Part shown: in pieces, positions 42,141 through 49,849 of the stretch | Numbering within the stretch: position 1 is the first letter of the stretch | Layout: every line of letters starts with the position of its first letter | From: Methyloligella sp050110875 | Lineage (GTDB): Bacteria; Pseudomonadota; Alphaproteobacteria; Rhizobiales; Methyloligellaceae | Assembly: GCA_050110875.1 (NCBI GenBank) | Contig: CP188828.1 | Coordinates: 372,001-436,000, forward strand | Length of the DNA: 64,000 nucleotides | Direction of reading: 5' to 3' | Made by a program: the position numbers and the translations under genes | Notes under the pieces: model-generated | What the model was told of the DNA's origin: nothing | Database searches by the model: none | Seen by the model: only the letters and a program-made list of their open reading frames with translations

Positions 42141-42845
42141 TTAGGCCGTCTCGGAAATTTCCTCTTCCGGCGGCATCGTCTTGTTCAATGTGACGACGAA
42201 ACGGTCGATGATCTTTTGGATCTCGTAATGGCCGCCGGGCGCCCATTCGCTGAACAGCTCCGATAGGGATTCGACGCGGGCCTGCTCGATCTTCGTCAGC
42301 ATCGCCCTGCCCTTCTCGGTCACCGTCAGGCTATCCGTATCGTTCGAGACCAGCCCGTCGCGCTGCAGCGCCGCAAGCGGCAAGGCTATGCGCTCCGGCG
42401 GATGACGCAGGGCCTGCGCCAAATCCTCCGACCGGGCACCGACGATCACGTTCAAGCGCTGCAGCAGCCAAAGCTCCTGAGGCTTCAGCGCGACACCGGC
42501 ACGCTCGATGAAACGGCGATAGGTCTCGTTCTGATTGTAGGGCTTCGCCATCTGCCGGAACAGACGTTCCAGATCGCCGATGGAGTAGACCTCGGCCAAT
42601 GTCGGCAGCTCGCGCGACGGCTTGCGGTCAGGTCTTGCGGTATCCATGGAGAAAGCCCGGCTGTTCCAGCTCGGATCCTCCATCTCGCGGGCCAAGCAAC
42701 GGGACACCCCGCGGCCGCTCATATGAGCCATCAGCAGCACGCCGAGCCCCGCCGCCGTCACCATGGAGATCGTGGTGGCGTCGAGAACGAAGAGCGACAA
42801 GTCCGGTAGCGAGGAAAATGACAACATGGCAGCAGACCCAATCAT
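42141..42845 (-). CDS. Membrane-tethered MarR-like winged-helix protein
   Basis: A 234-residue protein. An N-terminal hydrophobic segment (about residues 18-42, ATTISMVTAAGLGVLLMAHM) is followed by a linker and then a MarR-like winged helix (about 110-190). The latter includes KPQELWLLQRLNVIVGARSEDLAQAL, then LPLAALQRDGLVSNDTDSLTVTEKGR. A membrane anchor on a MarR-type domain is unusual and suggests signal transduction from the envelope or a membrane-bound repressor. An ATG at 42827 is an alternative start. It is convergent with the small basic protein gene. Confidence 0.72.
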   Translation of the reverse strand: MIGSAAMLSFSSLPDLSLFVLDATTISMVTAAGLGVLLMAHMSGRGVSRCLAREMEDPSWNSRAFSMDTARPDRKPSRELPTLAEVYSIGDLERLFRQMAKPYNQNETYRRFIERAGVALKPQELWLLQRLNVIVGARSEDLAQALRHPPERIALPLAALQRDGLVSNDTDSLTVTEKGRAMLTKIEQARVESLSELFSEWAPGGHYEIQKIIDRFVVTLNKTMPPEEEISETA

Positions 42846-42893
42846 GATTTTACGCAGCGGGCGGATTCCTCCACCCCAATAATCCCACCCAAA

Positions 42894-42928
42894 TAAAAAG
42901 AGCCGTCCTGTTATGGAACGGCTCTCTT
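42894..42928 (-). terminator. Intrinsic terminator downstream of the 129-residue gene
   Basis: On the minus strand AGAGCCGTTCC and GGACGGCTCT form a 10-bp stem with one bulged base and a six-base loop, followed by TTTTT. It lies 38 bases after the stop of the secreted-protein gene. Confidence 0.8.
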
Positions 42929-42965
42929 AACAAGACGCTCAACGTCTGACGCTTTCGCGAAACGT

Positions 42966-43355
42966 TCAGCCGCCGATGCGAGCCGTCCCGGACCGTCCGT
43001 CGTTGCGGACCCAGGTTACAGTCTTGCCGGATTGGGTCAGGCGATAGCAGTAGGACCGACCGTCCATCCAGCTGTTCCATTTCTGGCAGAGCTGGTCTCC
43101 CTTGACCCACCACTTGCCGGAATCGGTCGTGCTCTCGCCGCGAGAGAAGCTCGCAGCGACCGCACCCATGGTGCCGCGCATGGCACCGTTGGCGGAATAC
43201 TGGATCGGCAGTTCGAAACCGGAGATGCGGAGATACACGGTCTTGCCGCTGATGGCGGAGCGGAGCTCATCGCCGGAGAGGCTGTTGCCGCCAGCCACGG
43301 CCGCAGCCGGGGCACATGCGACGCAAGCAGCCAAAATGAGTGACTTGAACTTCAT
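42966..43355 (-). CDS. Secreted protein with a DUF995-like pattern
   Basis: A 129-residue exported protein. A signal peptide covers residues 1-21 (ending AVAGG). The mature part has LSGDELRSAISGKTVYLRI, a W-W segment (GKWWVKGDQLCQKWNSW) and YCYRLTQSGKTVTWVRNDG, with cysteines that may form a disulfide. The arrangement of ISGKTV, W-V-GD-LC--W and YCY resembles the DUF995 family in rhizobia, but I cannot verify it. A terminator follows. Confidence 0.68.
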   Translation of the reverse strand: MKFKSLILAACVACAPAAAVAGGNSLSGDELRSAISGKTVYLRISGFELPIQYSANGAMRGTMGAVAASFSRGESTTDSGKWWVKGDQLCQKWNSWMDGRSYCYRLTQSGKTVTWVRNDGRSGTARIGG

Positions 43356-43502
43356 TGGGGGCGTCCTTGGATCTCGAAAATTTTTGGCGCTTTTTGCAGA
43401 CCGCTATAGGACGCGAAAAAATTGGTCGATTTGGGGCTTGGACGTGGTGGTTGCGTGGCCAAGTTGGGGCACGGTTAGCGCGACGTTAAAGAGGCTGGCC
43501 GA

Positions 43503-44237
43503 TCACGAGCCGGATTTGCCCTTCTGGCGTCGCCGCTGAGACGCCAAGACGTTGATGACCTCGACAAGGGCGGCGAAGGCCATGGAGGAATAGATATACC
43601 CGCGCGGAATATGGAACTGGAATCCGTCCGCGATCAGCGCAACGCCGATCAGCATCAAGAAGGAGAGCGCGAGGACCTTGGTGGTCGGATGGCGCTCGAT
43701 GAAGGCCGCGACCGGCTCGGAAGCGAAATACATCACCGCGATTGCCACCATGACGGCGGCGATCATGACCTCGACATGGTCCGCCATGCCGACGGCCGTG
43801 ATGATCGAATCCACGGAAAAGACGATATCGATCAGGCCGATCTGAAGGATCGCCGAGGTCATGGAATCGGTGACCGGCTTAGCTTCCGGCTCCAGCCCCG
43901 CATCCTCGATGTCGTGATGGATCTCCCGCGTCGCCTTCACCAGCAGGAACAGACCGCCGGCGATGAGGATCAGATCGCGCCAGGAGAAGGTATAGTCGAA
44001 AACGCTAAACGCCGGCTTGGTGAAGTGGATCAGCCAGGCGATGCCCGCCAGCATGATGACCCGGAAGACCAACGCCAGGAGAAGACCGATGCGGCGCGCC
44101 ATGAGCCGCCGGCTCTCCTCCATCCGCGAAACCATGAGCGAGATGAAGACGACATTGTCGATGCCGAGCACGATCTCCATGGCGCTCAGCGCGATGAAGC
44201 TCGCCCAGATATGCGGGTCGGTTAGCCAGTCGAACAT
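43503..44237 (-). CDS. TerC family integral membrane protein
   Basis: A 244-residue TerC protein with about seven membrane segments. The signature acidic residues are in MEIVLGIDNVVFISLMVSR (Asp27) and LIDIVFSVDSIITAVGMADH. The family is tied to metal-ion homeostasis, with manganese export shown in some members. It is of the longer TerC/YoaE-like type, unlike the shorter TerC protein at 18364-19059. No riboswitch-like leader was seen. Confidence 0.9.
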   Translation of the reverse strand: MFDWLTDPHIWASFIALSAMEIVLGIDNVVFISLMVSRMEESRRLMARRIGLLLALVFRVIMLAGIAWLIHFTKPAFSVFDYTFSWRDLILIAGGLFLLVKATREIHHDIEDAGLEPEAKPVTDSMTSAILQIGLIDIVFSVDSIITAVGMADHVEVMIAAVMVAIAVMYFASEPVAAFIERHPTTKVLALSFLMLIGVALIADGFQFHIPRGYIYSSMAFAALVEVINVLASQRRRQKGKSGS

Positions 44238-44373
44238 TAGCGAAGCAGGAAAGACGCCCCCAAGGATGTTGCCGCACCGCTAATAATGCACCGGCACCGC
44301 AAGGTCTATGGTGAAGGTAGGTATTGCGACACTGCTTGCAAGAGTGTTGGCCGCTTCGCCACAGGTGGCTCGC

Positions 44374-45066
44374 CTAGTCCTCGGTGCGACGATGGGTGAG
44401 AAACCCTGCGATGGCGAAATAGAACCCGGCGATGCCGAGCGGCAGTTTGATCCAGAGCGGCGACGGGAAGGGAAACAGCAGGCTGATGCCCGCGCCGGCA
44501 AGCCAAAGCAGCGTGACCGCGATGGTGAGGAAACGGAGGCGCTGGCTGCGGAACGGGTGGACGTAAGGTGTCGGCACGAAGGTGAGCACCGCGAAGACCA
44601 GAACGATAGCGAGGTTCACACCGGCCGGCAGCCCGAGGACGAAAAGGTAGAGGGCAACGATGTTCCAGACGGCGGGAAAGCCGACGAACTCGTTGCTCGC
44701 CGTCTTGCTTCGCGTGTCGGAGAAATGGAACAGGCTGCTGAGCAGGATGGCGAATCCTGCTGCGAGGCCGCTCCCCTCGGGCAGAAGCCCCGACCGAAGG
44801 AGCGCGAAAGCCGGCACGAACACATAGGTGAGATAGTCGACGATGAGATCGAGCTGCTCACCGCTCCAGCGCGGAAGGATCTGCTTCGTTCGAAAGCGGC
44901 GGGCGAGCGGACCGTCTATCCCGTCGACGGCAAGGGCCAAGCCAAGCCATAGGAACATCATCTGCCAGGCGCCTTCATAGGCGGCCAGCATGGCAAGCAA
45001 GGCGAGGCAGGCGCCGGCCGCCGTCAGAACATGAACGGCAGCCGCCCGAACGATCGGCGGTTTCAT
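44374..45066 (-). CDS. pcs: Phosphatidylcholine synthase
   Basis: A 230-residue CDP-alcohol phosphotransferase. It condenses choline with CDP-diacylglycerol to make phosphatidylcholine in the inner membrane, a pathway found in rhizobia and relatives. The catalytic motif reads VDGIDGPLARRF followed by GEQLDLIVDY, with Asp48, Asp51, Gly69, Asp73 and Asp77 in the expected spacing. It has about eight membrane segments. A 14-bp tandem duplication spans its start codon. Confidence 0.92.
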   Translation of the reverse strand: MKPPIVRAAAVHVLTAAGACLALLAMLAAYEGAWQMMFLWLGLALAVDGIDGPLARRFRTKQILPRWSGEQLDLIVDYLTYVFVPAFALLRSGLLPEGSGLAAGFAILLSSLFHFSDTRSKTASNEFVGFPAVWNIVALYLFVLGLPAGVNLAIVLVFAVLTFVPTPYVHPFRSQRLRFLTIAVTLLWLAGAGISLLFPFPSPLWIKLPLGIAGFYFAIAGFLTHRRTED

Positions 45067-45091
45067 ATCGAAGGGATCATATCGAAGGGAT
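45064..45091 (-). repeat. 14-bp tandem duplication spanning the pcs start codon
   Basis: The unit catatcgaagggat occurs twice. On the minus strand each copy carries an ATG. The upstream one opens a five-codon frame (MIPSI) whose TGA overlaps the pcs ATG, an ATGA arrangement typical of translational coupling. No strong ribosome-binding site is seen before either ATG. Confidence 0.85.
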
Positions 45092-45191
45092 CACAGCCGA
45101 GCGGCATCCGGTGAATGGAATCTCCGCGCCGCAGCCCGGTGGTTCTTCGACAAGCTCGACCCCGAGCAATCGCCGCTTCCCCTCGGCCAGA

Positions 45192-45563
45192 TCAGAAACG
45201 GCGCTTCACGGTGCCGACGACGCCGATATCGTCCACCTCGTCATCGGACTTTCCGGTAGGTTTGAGCGCCGGATCCTCGGAGTGGCCGTACAGGACGTCG
45301 AGACCGAAATCCAAGCTCGGCAGAACCCCGAAGCTGAAGATCTGGACATCGTTCGGCTGGACCGCATCGGCGGACATCGGCGTGCCGAGCTCCGAGGCGG
45401 TGGGCGCGACGCTCAATCCCGGCGTTTTGGAGGCTTCGGCCTCGACCTCGGGCGGCGGCTTGGTGGGCGGCGCGGTCTCGACCTCCTTGAAGGCAAAAGC
45501 AGAACCTGCGCTTGCCATCAGAAGCGCTGCCGATGCCGCGATGGTGAGAGAGCCCTTTCTCAT
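45192..45563 (-). CDS. Exported protein of unknown function, proline-rich
   Basis: A 123-residue protein with a signal peptide (about residues 1-25, ending GSAFAF). The mature part is proline- and glutamate-rich, with TAPPTKPPPEVEAEASKTPG, and its C terminus is acidic, then basic (VGTVKRRF). I chose the ATG at 45563 because AAGGA lies before it. No family is recognised. It is preceded by the terminator of the porin transcript. Confidence 0.65.
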   Translation of the reverse strand: MRKGSLTIAASAALLMASAGSAFAFKEVETAPPTKPPPEVEAEASKTPGLSVAPTASELGTPMSADAVQPNDVQIFSFGVLPSLDFGLDVLYGHSEDPALKPTGKSDDEVDDIGVVGTVKRRF

Positions 45564-45736
45564 GGTCCTTCCCCGTTCCGTTCGAATGATAGCACGGCTT
45601 GGATCAAAAACCTCACCGAAGGCTCTTTCCCCGGGCTTAACGGGCGGTATTCGCTGCAATTTCTCGGATGCTCGTGGTAATTCCGCAACGACTCGCCTCC
45701 AGATGACCGATTTATGGGGCGTTTCGAAGGCCAATG

Positions 45737-45767
45737 AAAAAGCCGCCCCGAGCAGAGGCGGCTTTTT
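45737..45767. terminator. Bidirectional intrinsic terminator
   Basis: AAAAAGCCGCC and GGCGGCTTTTT form an 11-bp perfect inverted repeat with a nine-base loop. It works on either strand; here it most likely ends the minus-strand porin transcript before the 123-residue gene. Confidence 0.85.
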
Positions 45768-45820
45768 CGATCTTTGCTGAGACCGCTGAACCCGTCATTC
45801 CCTCACCGCCTAAAAGAGGC

Positions 45821-45842
45821 GCCGTCCCTTTGCAGGGACGGC
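45821..45842. other. Perfect 9-bp hairpin between the porin stop and terminator
   Basis: GCCGTCCCT and AGGGACGGC are separated by four bases, about 65 bases after the porin stop. No T-tract follows, so it is probably an RNA 3' end-stabilising hairpin rather than a terminator. Confidence 0.6.
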
Positions 45843-45907
45843 GGAAGGTTAGGGACTGTCAGTCTTTTCGTTCAGTGGATCTTTTTCGTTTGCTTGAGAA
45901 CCGGCGC

Positions 45908-47149
45908 TTACCAGTCGACCTGGGCGCGGAGACCGACACCGGTGATGTCGGCACCGTCATTGACGCCGCCTTCGATCTCGGACTGGTTCACGTTCAGCAT
46001 CAGGCGGGTGTAGTCGTTCAGGTGCCAGTTCAGGCCGATGAGCCAGGTGTTCTGCTCACCGCAAGCCTCGCAGCCGCCTTCGGACAGATCGATCGTGTCG
46101 TAACGACCGGCGATCTGCCAGGCACCGGGGCCGCCCTCGAAGACCGGCCGGTTGACGTGCACGCGATCGAACTCGCCCTCGTCGTAGTTGCGCATTTCGC
46201 CGGTGAGGAAGTAGCTGGCGCTGACATACCAACCGCTATAGGTCGGGCTGTCGGTGGTCAGGTCGATATCCGTCGGAACTTCCGAGGTCAGCTGCATGTA
46301 CTCGCCTTGCACCGAGAAGGAGCCCAGGACCACGGCGGCTTCAAGGCCCCAGAGGTCGTCGCTCTCGCCGATCTCGCCGGTATCGACGAAACGGTCGGTG
46401 AGGTGGAAGTCAGCGGCGCGCTGACGGTAGCGGTAAAGGCCGAGATCCTCGTAATCGCCGTTGTCGCGGGCACGATAGCTGGCGCCCAAGTGGACGACCT
46501 TGCGATCGTCCAGGATCGGCGCGGCGGTCACGCGGGCGGCGAAGGTGGTGCCTTCCTCAGACGCATCGTCGCCGATATTGCCGCTGAAGATACCGGCGGC
46601 CGCCGTCCACTTCTCCTTCTTATAGGAGAGGCCGGCACCGAGCTGACGGCTCAGGTCGAACGCATCGGTGATGGCGGCCCGCTCCATGAAGGTGATGTAG
46701 CGAGAGCTGGTCTGCTCTTCGAGCGAGTTCGGGGTCTTGAACTGACCGAGGGTCACGTCGACCGGCAGGCCCTTGTACTGCAGGTAGGCATCGGTGACGT
46801 CGACCTCGTTATCGGCGAAGTCCACCTCGAACTTGTATTTGACGTCGTGGTAGACGACACCCTCGACGCCGAGACGGCCGCGGCGAAGCTCCGTGGCATC
46901 GATATCCGGCTCGCCGGTGATGGCGTAATCCTGGTCGGCGTTGGTGTAGTCAACCATCACACGACCGCGCACCTTGAACTTGAAGGCACCGTCCTTGCTG
47001 GAGAATTCCGGCGCGCCCTTCCACTTGACCTTGAGATCAAGATCCTCGTCGTCACCGGCTTTGGCCGCGGTTACGCCGGTGGCGAGAAGCGCCATGGCGC
47101 ACACGCCGGCAAGCAGCATGCGGTTCATCTTACCCAGTCCCCCAATCAT
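45908..47149 (-). CDS. Phosphate-selective porin O/P family protein
   Basis: A 413-residue outer-membrane porin of the OprO/OprP type. The signal peptide ends ATGVTAAKAG. The mature part begins with LDLKVKWKGAPEFSSKDGAFKFKVRGRVMVDYT and then has ELRRGRLGVEGVVYHDVKYKFEVDFADNEVDVTDAYLQY, the family opening. A CEACG pair may form a disulfide in a loop. I chose the ATG at 47149 because GAGGAG is six bases before it; an ATG seven codons later is an alternative. A PhoB box 142 bases upstream supports phosphate control. Confidence 0.9.
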   Translation of the reverse strand: MIGGLGKMNRMLLAGVCAMALLATGVTAAKAGDDEDLDLKVKWKGAPEFSSKDGAFKFKVRGRVMVDYTNADQDYAITGEPDIDATELRRGRLGVEGVVYHDVKYKFEVDFADNEVDVTDAYLQYKGLPVDVTLGQFKTPNSLEEQTSSRYITFMERAAITDAFDLSRQLGAGLSYKKEKWTAAAGIFSGNIGDDASEEGTTFAARVTAAPILDDRKVVHLGASYRARDNGDYEDLGLYRYRQRAADFHLTDRFVDTGEIGESDDLWGLEAAVVLGSFSVQGEYMQLTSEVPTDIDLTTDSPTYSGWYVSASYFLTGEMRNYDEGEFDRVHVNRPVFEGGPGAWQIAGRYDTIDLSEGGCEACGEQNTWLIGLNWHLNDYTRLMLNVNQSEIEGGVNDGADITGVGLRAQVDW

Positions 47150-47290
47150 AATAGACTCCTCTTCAATCGCGCTTCTTTTCGTAATGTCCTTCAAGGACTT
47201 AGAAGCTTCCCTGCTAAATCGTGCCCGTTCGTGCCCGTTTTGTAGGCACGACGCGCACGCAGCGAATGGGTCGTTTCTATTTCCCGGGCC

Positions 47291-47308
47291 ATGACAGGCT
47301 CATGACAC
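47291..47308 (-). promoter_or_regulatory. PhoB box of the porin gene
   Basis: On the minus strand the bases read GTGTCAT-GAGC-CTGTCAT: two 7-bp direct repeats four bases apart. This is the PhoB-binding consensus arrangement, with six of seven and seven of seven matches to CTGTCAT. A phosphate-selective porin is an expected PhoB target. Confidence 0.72.
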
Positions 47309-47472
47309 TCCGACTACAGCCAGGGATTCAGGGCCGGCCTGTTGCAGTCATGCCACGCGTGTTGCGTCGCCTCGCCGCGCCTGTTCGCGGCGAAGTTCAC
47401 TATTACGCTCACAACACGCATTAACTGATTACGCTACTTGGCTGTTTTACTGCTCTTTTCAGGCGACAACCT

Positions 47473-48282
47473 CTATTCGGCGCCCAGAACGATAAAACCG
47501 TTCTCCTGGAAGACCGCGCGGGCGCGATCGCCGCGAAGAAATTTCAGAAATTCCGTTGCAGTAGAAGCGTTTGCGCTCGAAAGTTGCGCCGCGGGGTAAA
47601 TGATCGGCGGATGGGTGCCTTCCGGAAAGCGTCCGACGATTCGAACCCTCGAATCGGCGTTCGCATCGGTGCGATAGACGATGCCCAGAGGCGCTTCTTG
47701 CCGGGCCACCAGGGCGAGCGCGACCCGCACGTTCTGGGCCTGGGCGATGCTGCCTTTCACCGCGTCCCAAATGCCTAAGGATTGGAGTGCCGCCTTGCCG
47801 TATTTGCCGGCCGGCACGGCATCCACATTGGCCATGGCAAGCCGGCCGCTGCCGAGCATCCGTTTCAACGGGAAGCCCGGCGCGATATCAGCCGTGACAT
47901 CGGAGCCCTCGGGGGCGATCAGCACCAGCTCGTTTTGCAGCAGATCCGTCCGGGAGCCCGGCTTCAAGCGCCCGGTTTCTTCCACGAAGTCCATCCAGTC
48001 CCGGTCGGCGGAGATGAAGACATCGGCAGGCGCGCCTTCGGCGATCTGCTTGGCGAGCGCCGATGTGGCCGCATAGGAGATGCGCGCTTTATGCCCGGTC
48101 TCCTCCTCCCAAGCCCCATTTACACCATCGAGAGCATCCTTGAGACTGGCCGCGGCGAATACGGTCGGGACCGTTTCTTGGGCGGCTTGGACCGCGTTCC
48201 GGGCGGCGGCCGTTGGGGCGCCCTGCCCGCCAGCCAAGAGCGCGCAGGCAAACAACACGCGAATTGCAAATCTCAGCCTCAT
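47473..48282 (-). CDS. modA: Molybdate ABC transporter substrate-binding protein (orphan)
   Basis: A 269-residue periplasmic protein with a signal peptide (about residues 1-27). The ModA-like opening is TVFAAASLKDALDGVNGAWEEETG. Further matches are ISYAATSALAKQIAEGAPADVFISADRDWMD, and AMANVDAVPAGKYGKAALQSLGIWDAV. It should bind molybdate or tungstate. No modB or modC is next to it, so it either works with a permease elsewhere or has another role. Two short palindromes lie just upstream. Confidence 0.9.
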   Translation of the reverse strand: MRLRFAIRVLFACALLAGGQGAPTAAARNAVQAAQETVPTVFAAASLKDALDGVNGAWEEETGHKARISYAATSALAKQIAEGAPADVFISADRDWMDFVEETGRLKPGSRTDLLQNELVLIAPEGSDVTADIAPGFPLKRMLGSGRLAMANVDAVPAGKYGKAALQSLGIWDAVKGSIAQAQNVRVALALVARQEAPLGIVYRTDANADSRVRIVGRFPEGTHPPIIYPAAQLSSANASTATEFLKFLRGDRARAVFQENGFIVLGAE

Positions 48283-48293
48283 CGTTATTCCCT

Positions 48294-48321
48294 CCCGTAT
48301 ATTACGGGCGAGTTATACTCG
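48294..48321 (-). promoter_or_regulatory. Two adjacent short palindromes before modA
   Basis: CCCGTA-TAT-TACGGG (48294-48308) and CGAGT-TAT-ACTCG (48309-48321) are perfect inverted repeats side by side. The first overlaps the ribosome-binding site GGGAGGG of modA; the second contains TATAAC on the minus strand, a possible -10 box. Neither fits the ModE consensus that I know. Confidence 0.5.
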
Positions 48322-48456
48322 TTTCGGCATGTTTGGGAAGCCTGTCGATGGTTGAGCCTCGTTCAGCCAATGGTATCAACCGATTAATATGCGATTCGTG
48401 GCCGCGCGCCCTATTGGAGGCTTTGAAACCGCGAAGCGCGGTGCGAAACTGGCCGC

Positions 48457-49701
48457 ATGAAAGATGCAGGATCTACGGCCTCCGAGGCGCCATACGATGC
48501 GGTGATCGTCGGCGCAGGTCCCGCCGGGCTGGTCACGGCCCTGGCGCTTGCCCATGTCGCGCGTGGCACACGCGCCAAGCTTTGCCTCATCGGGCCGCCG
48601 CCGGACGCGAGCGCCGCAAGCCGCGATACGCGCACCGCGGCGCTGATGGACAGCTCCATCGCGCTTCTCAAGCAGCTCGGAGTCTGGGAGCCCCTGGCCC
48701 CTGAATCGGCGCCTCTGGAAGGCATTCGCATCGTCGATTCCGCCAGTCCCGTCTTCGCCGCCCCGGATGTGATCTTCCGGGCGTCCGAGCTCGGTCTGCC
48801 GGCCTTCGGCTACAACATTCCCAATCCGGTCTTGGTGCGCGTTCTTTATGAGCGCGTCGTTCAAGAGATGCCCGTGGTGGCAAGCACCGTCGCCGGCATC
48901 GAGATCGAGCAGGACGAGGCGCGGCTGGTTTGCGCCAATGGGCAGGAGATCGTCACCAAGCTCGTCGTGGGGGCCGATGGGCGGAACTCCCTCTGCCGGT
49001 TGTCGGCGGGGATCGACACCCAGGAATGGCGTTATCCCCAGAAAGCCATCGCCACGCGGTTCCGCCACACCGTTCCCCACGACCGCATCTCGACGGAGTT
49101 TCATCGCCCTTCCGGCCCGCTGACCACGGTGCCCCTGCCGGATCCGAACGCCTCCAGCCTGATTTGGGTGGTGGACGAGGACGAGGCGGACCAGCTGATG
49201 GCGCTTTCCAAGGAAGCCTTCGTCGCGGAGCTGGAATCCCATCTCGGCGCCATCACAGGTCCGATCGTCGATCTCGGAGGGATGGGAGCTTTTCCCGTGG
49301 CCGGCATGAGCGCCAAGACGCTGACGGGGCCGCGCACGGCCCTCGTGGGCGAGGCGGCGCATATCCTGCCGCCCATCGGGGCCCAAGGCCTCAATCTCGG
49401 CTTCCGGGACGCGGGCTGGCTTGCCGAGCGGCTGCGTCCGGTCTTCCAGTCGGGCGGCGATCCGGGGCTGAGAGCGGTCTTGCTGGCCTATGCGGATTCC
49501 CGCCATATGGATGTGATGAGCCGGACCGTCGGGGTCGATCTGCTGAACCGCTCCTTGATCACTCGGTTTCCGCCGGCTCAAGCCGCCCGCGGCGCGATCC
49601 TGCGGGGCTTGAAATCCCTCCCCATGCTCCGCCGCTTCGCCATGCGGGCGGGCATCGCGCCGCCCACATCCCTGCCGCCGTTGATGCAGGCCTCTTCCTA
49701 A
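48457..49701 (+). CDS. UbiH/UbiF/Coq6 family FAD-dependent monooxygenase
   Basis: A 414-residue flavoprotein hydroxylase that adds a hydroxyl group to the ring during ubiquinone synthesis. The FAD-binding motif is VIVGAGPAGL (Gly19, Gly21, Gly24), the second motif is VGADGRNS, and the third is RTALVGEAAHILPPIGAQGLNLGFRDAG. The exact ring position cannot be told from sequence alone; Alphaproteobacteria often use one such enzyme (UbiL or UbiM-type) in place of UbiI, UbiH and UbiF. Confidence 0.9.
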   Translation: MKDAGSTASEAPYDAVIVGAGPAGLVTALALAHVARGTRAKLCLIGPPPDASAASRDTRTAALMDSSIALLKQLGVWEPLAPESAPLEGIRIVDSASPVFAAPDVIFRASELGLPAFGYNIPNPVLVRVLYERVVQEMPVVASTVAGIEIEQDEARLVCANGQEIVTKLVVGADGRNSLCRLSAGIDTQEWRYPQKAIATRFRHTVPHDRISTEFHRPSGPLTTVPLPDPNASSLIWVVDEDEADQLMALSKEAFVAELESHLGAITGPIVDLGGMGAFPVAGMSAKTLTGPRTALVGEAAHILPPIGAQGLNLGFRDAGWLAERLRPVFQSGGDPGLRAVLLAYADSRHMDVMSRTVGVDLLNRSLITRFPPAQAARGAILRGLKSLPMLRRFAMRAGIAPPTSLPPLMQASS

Positions 49702-49849
49702 TCCTCCTTCGGGCCGGTTCTTCGGAATTGCGCCGTTTGGCAGGCTTGACGCGCACCGCCCCACCTGCCACGGAAGCGCGCCGAAAGCTGTGCGCCTGCG
49801 TGGGGACGTCCGCGCGGCCCGTCAGCCTTCACATGGATTAGGAGTTCTC

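Noticed and set aside
48294..48321. ModE operator before modA
   Set aside because: The palindromes do not match the ModE consensus as I know it; they are reported instead as sites of unknown regulator.
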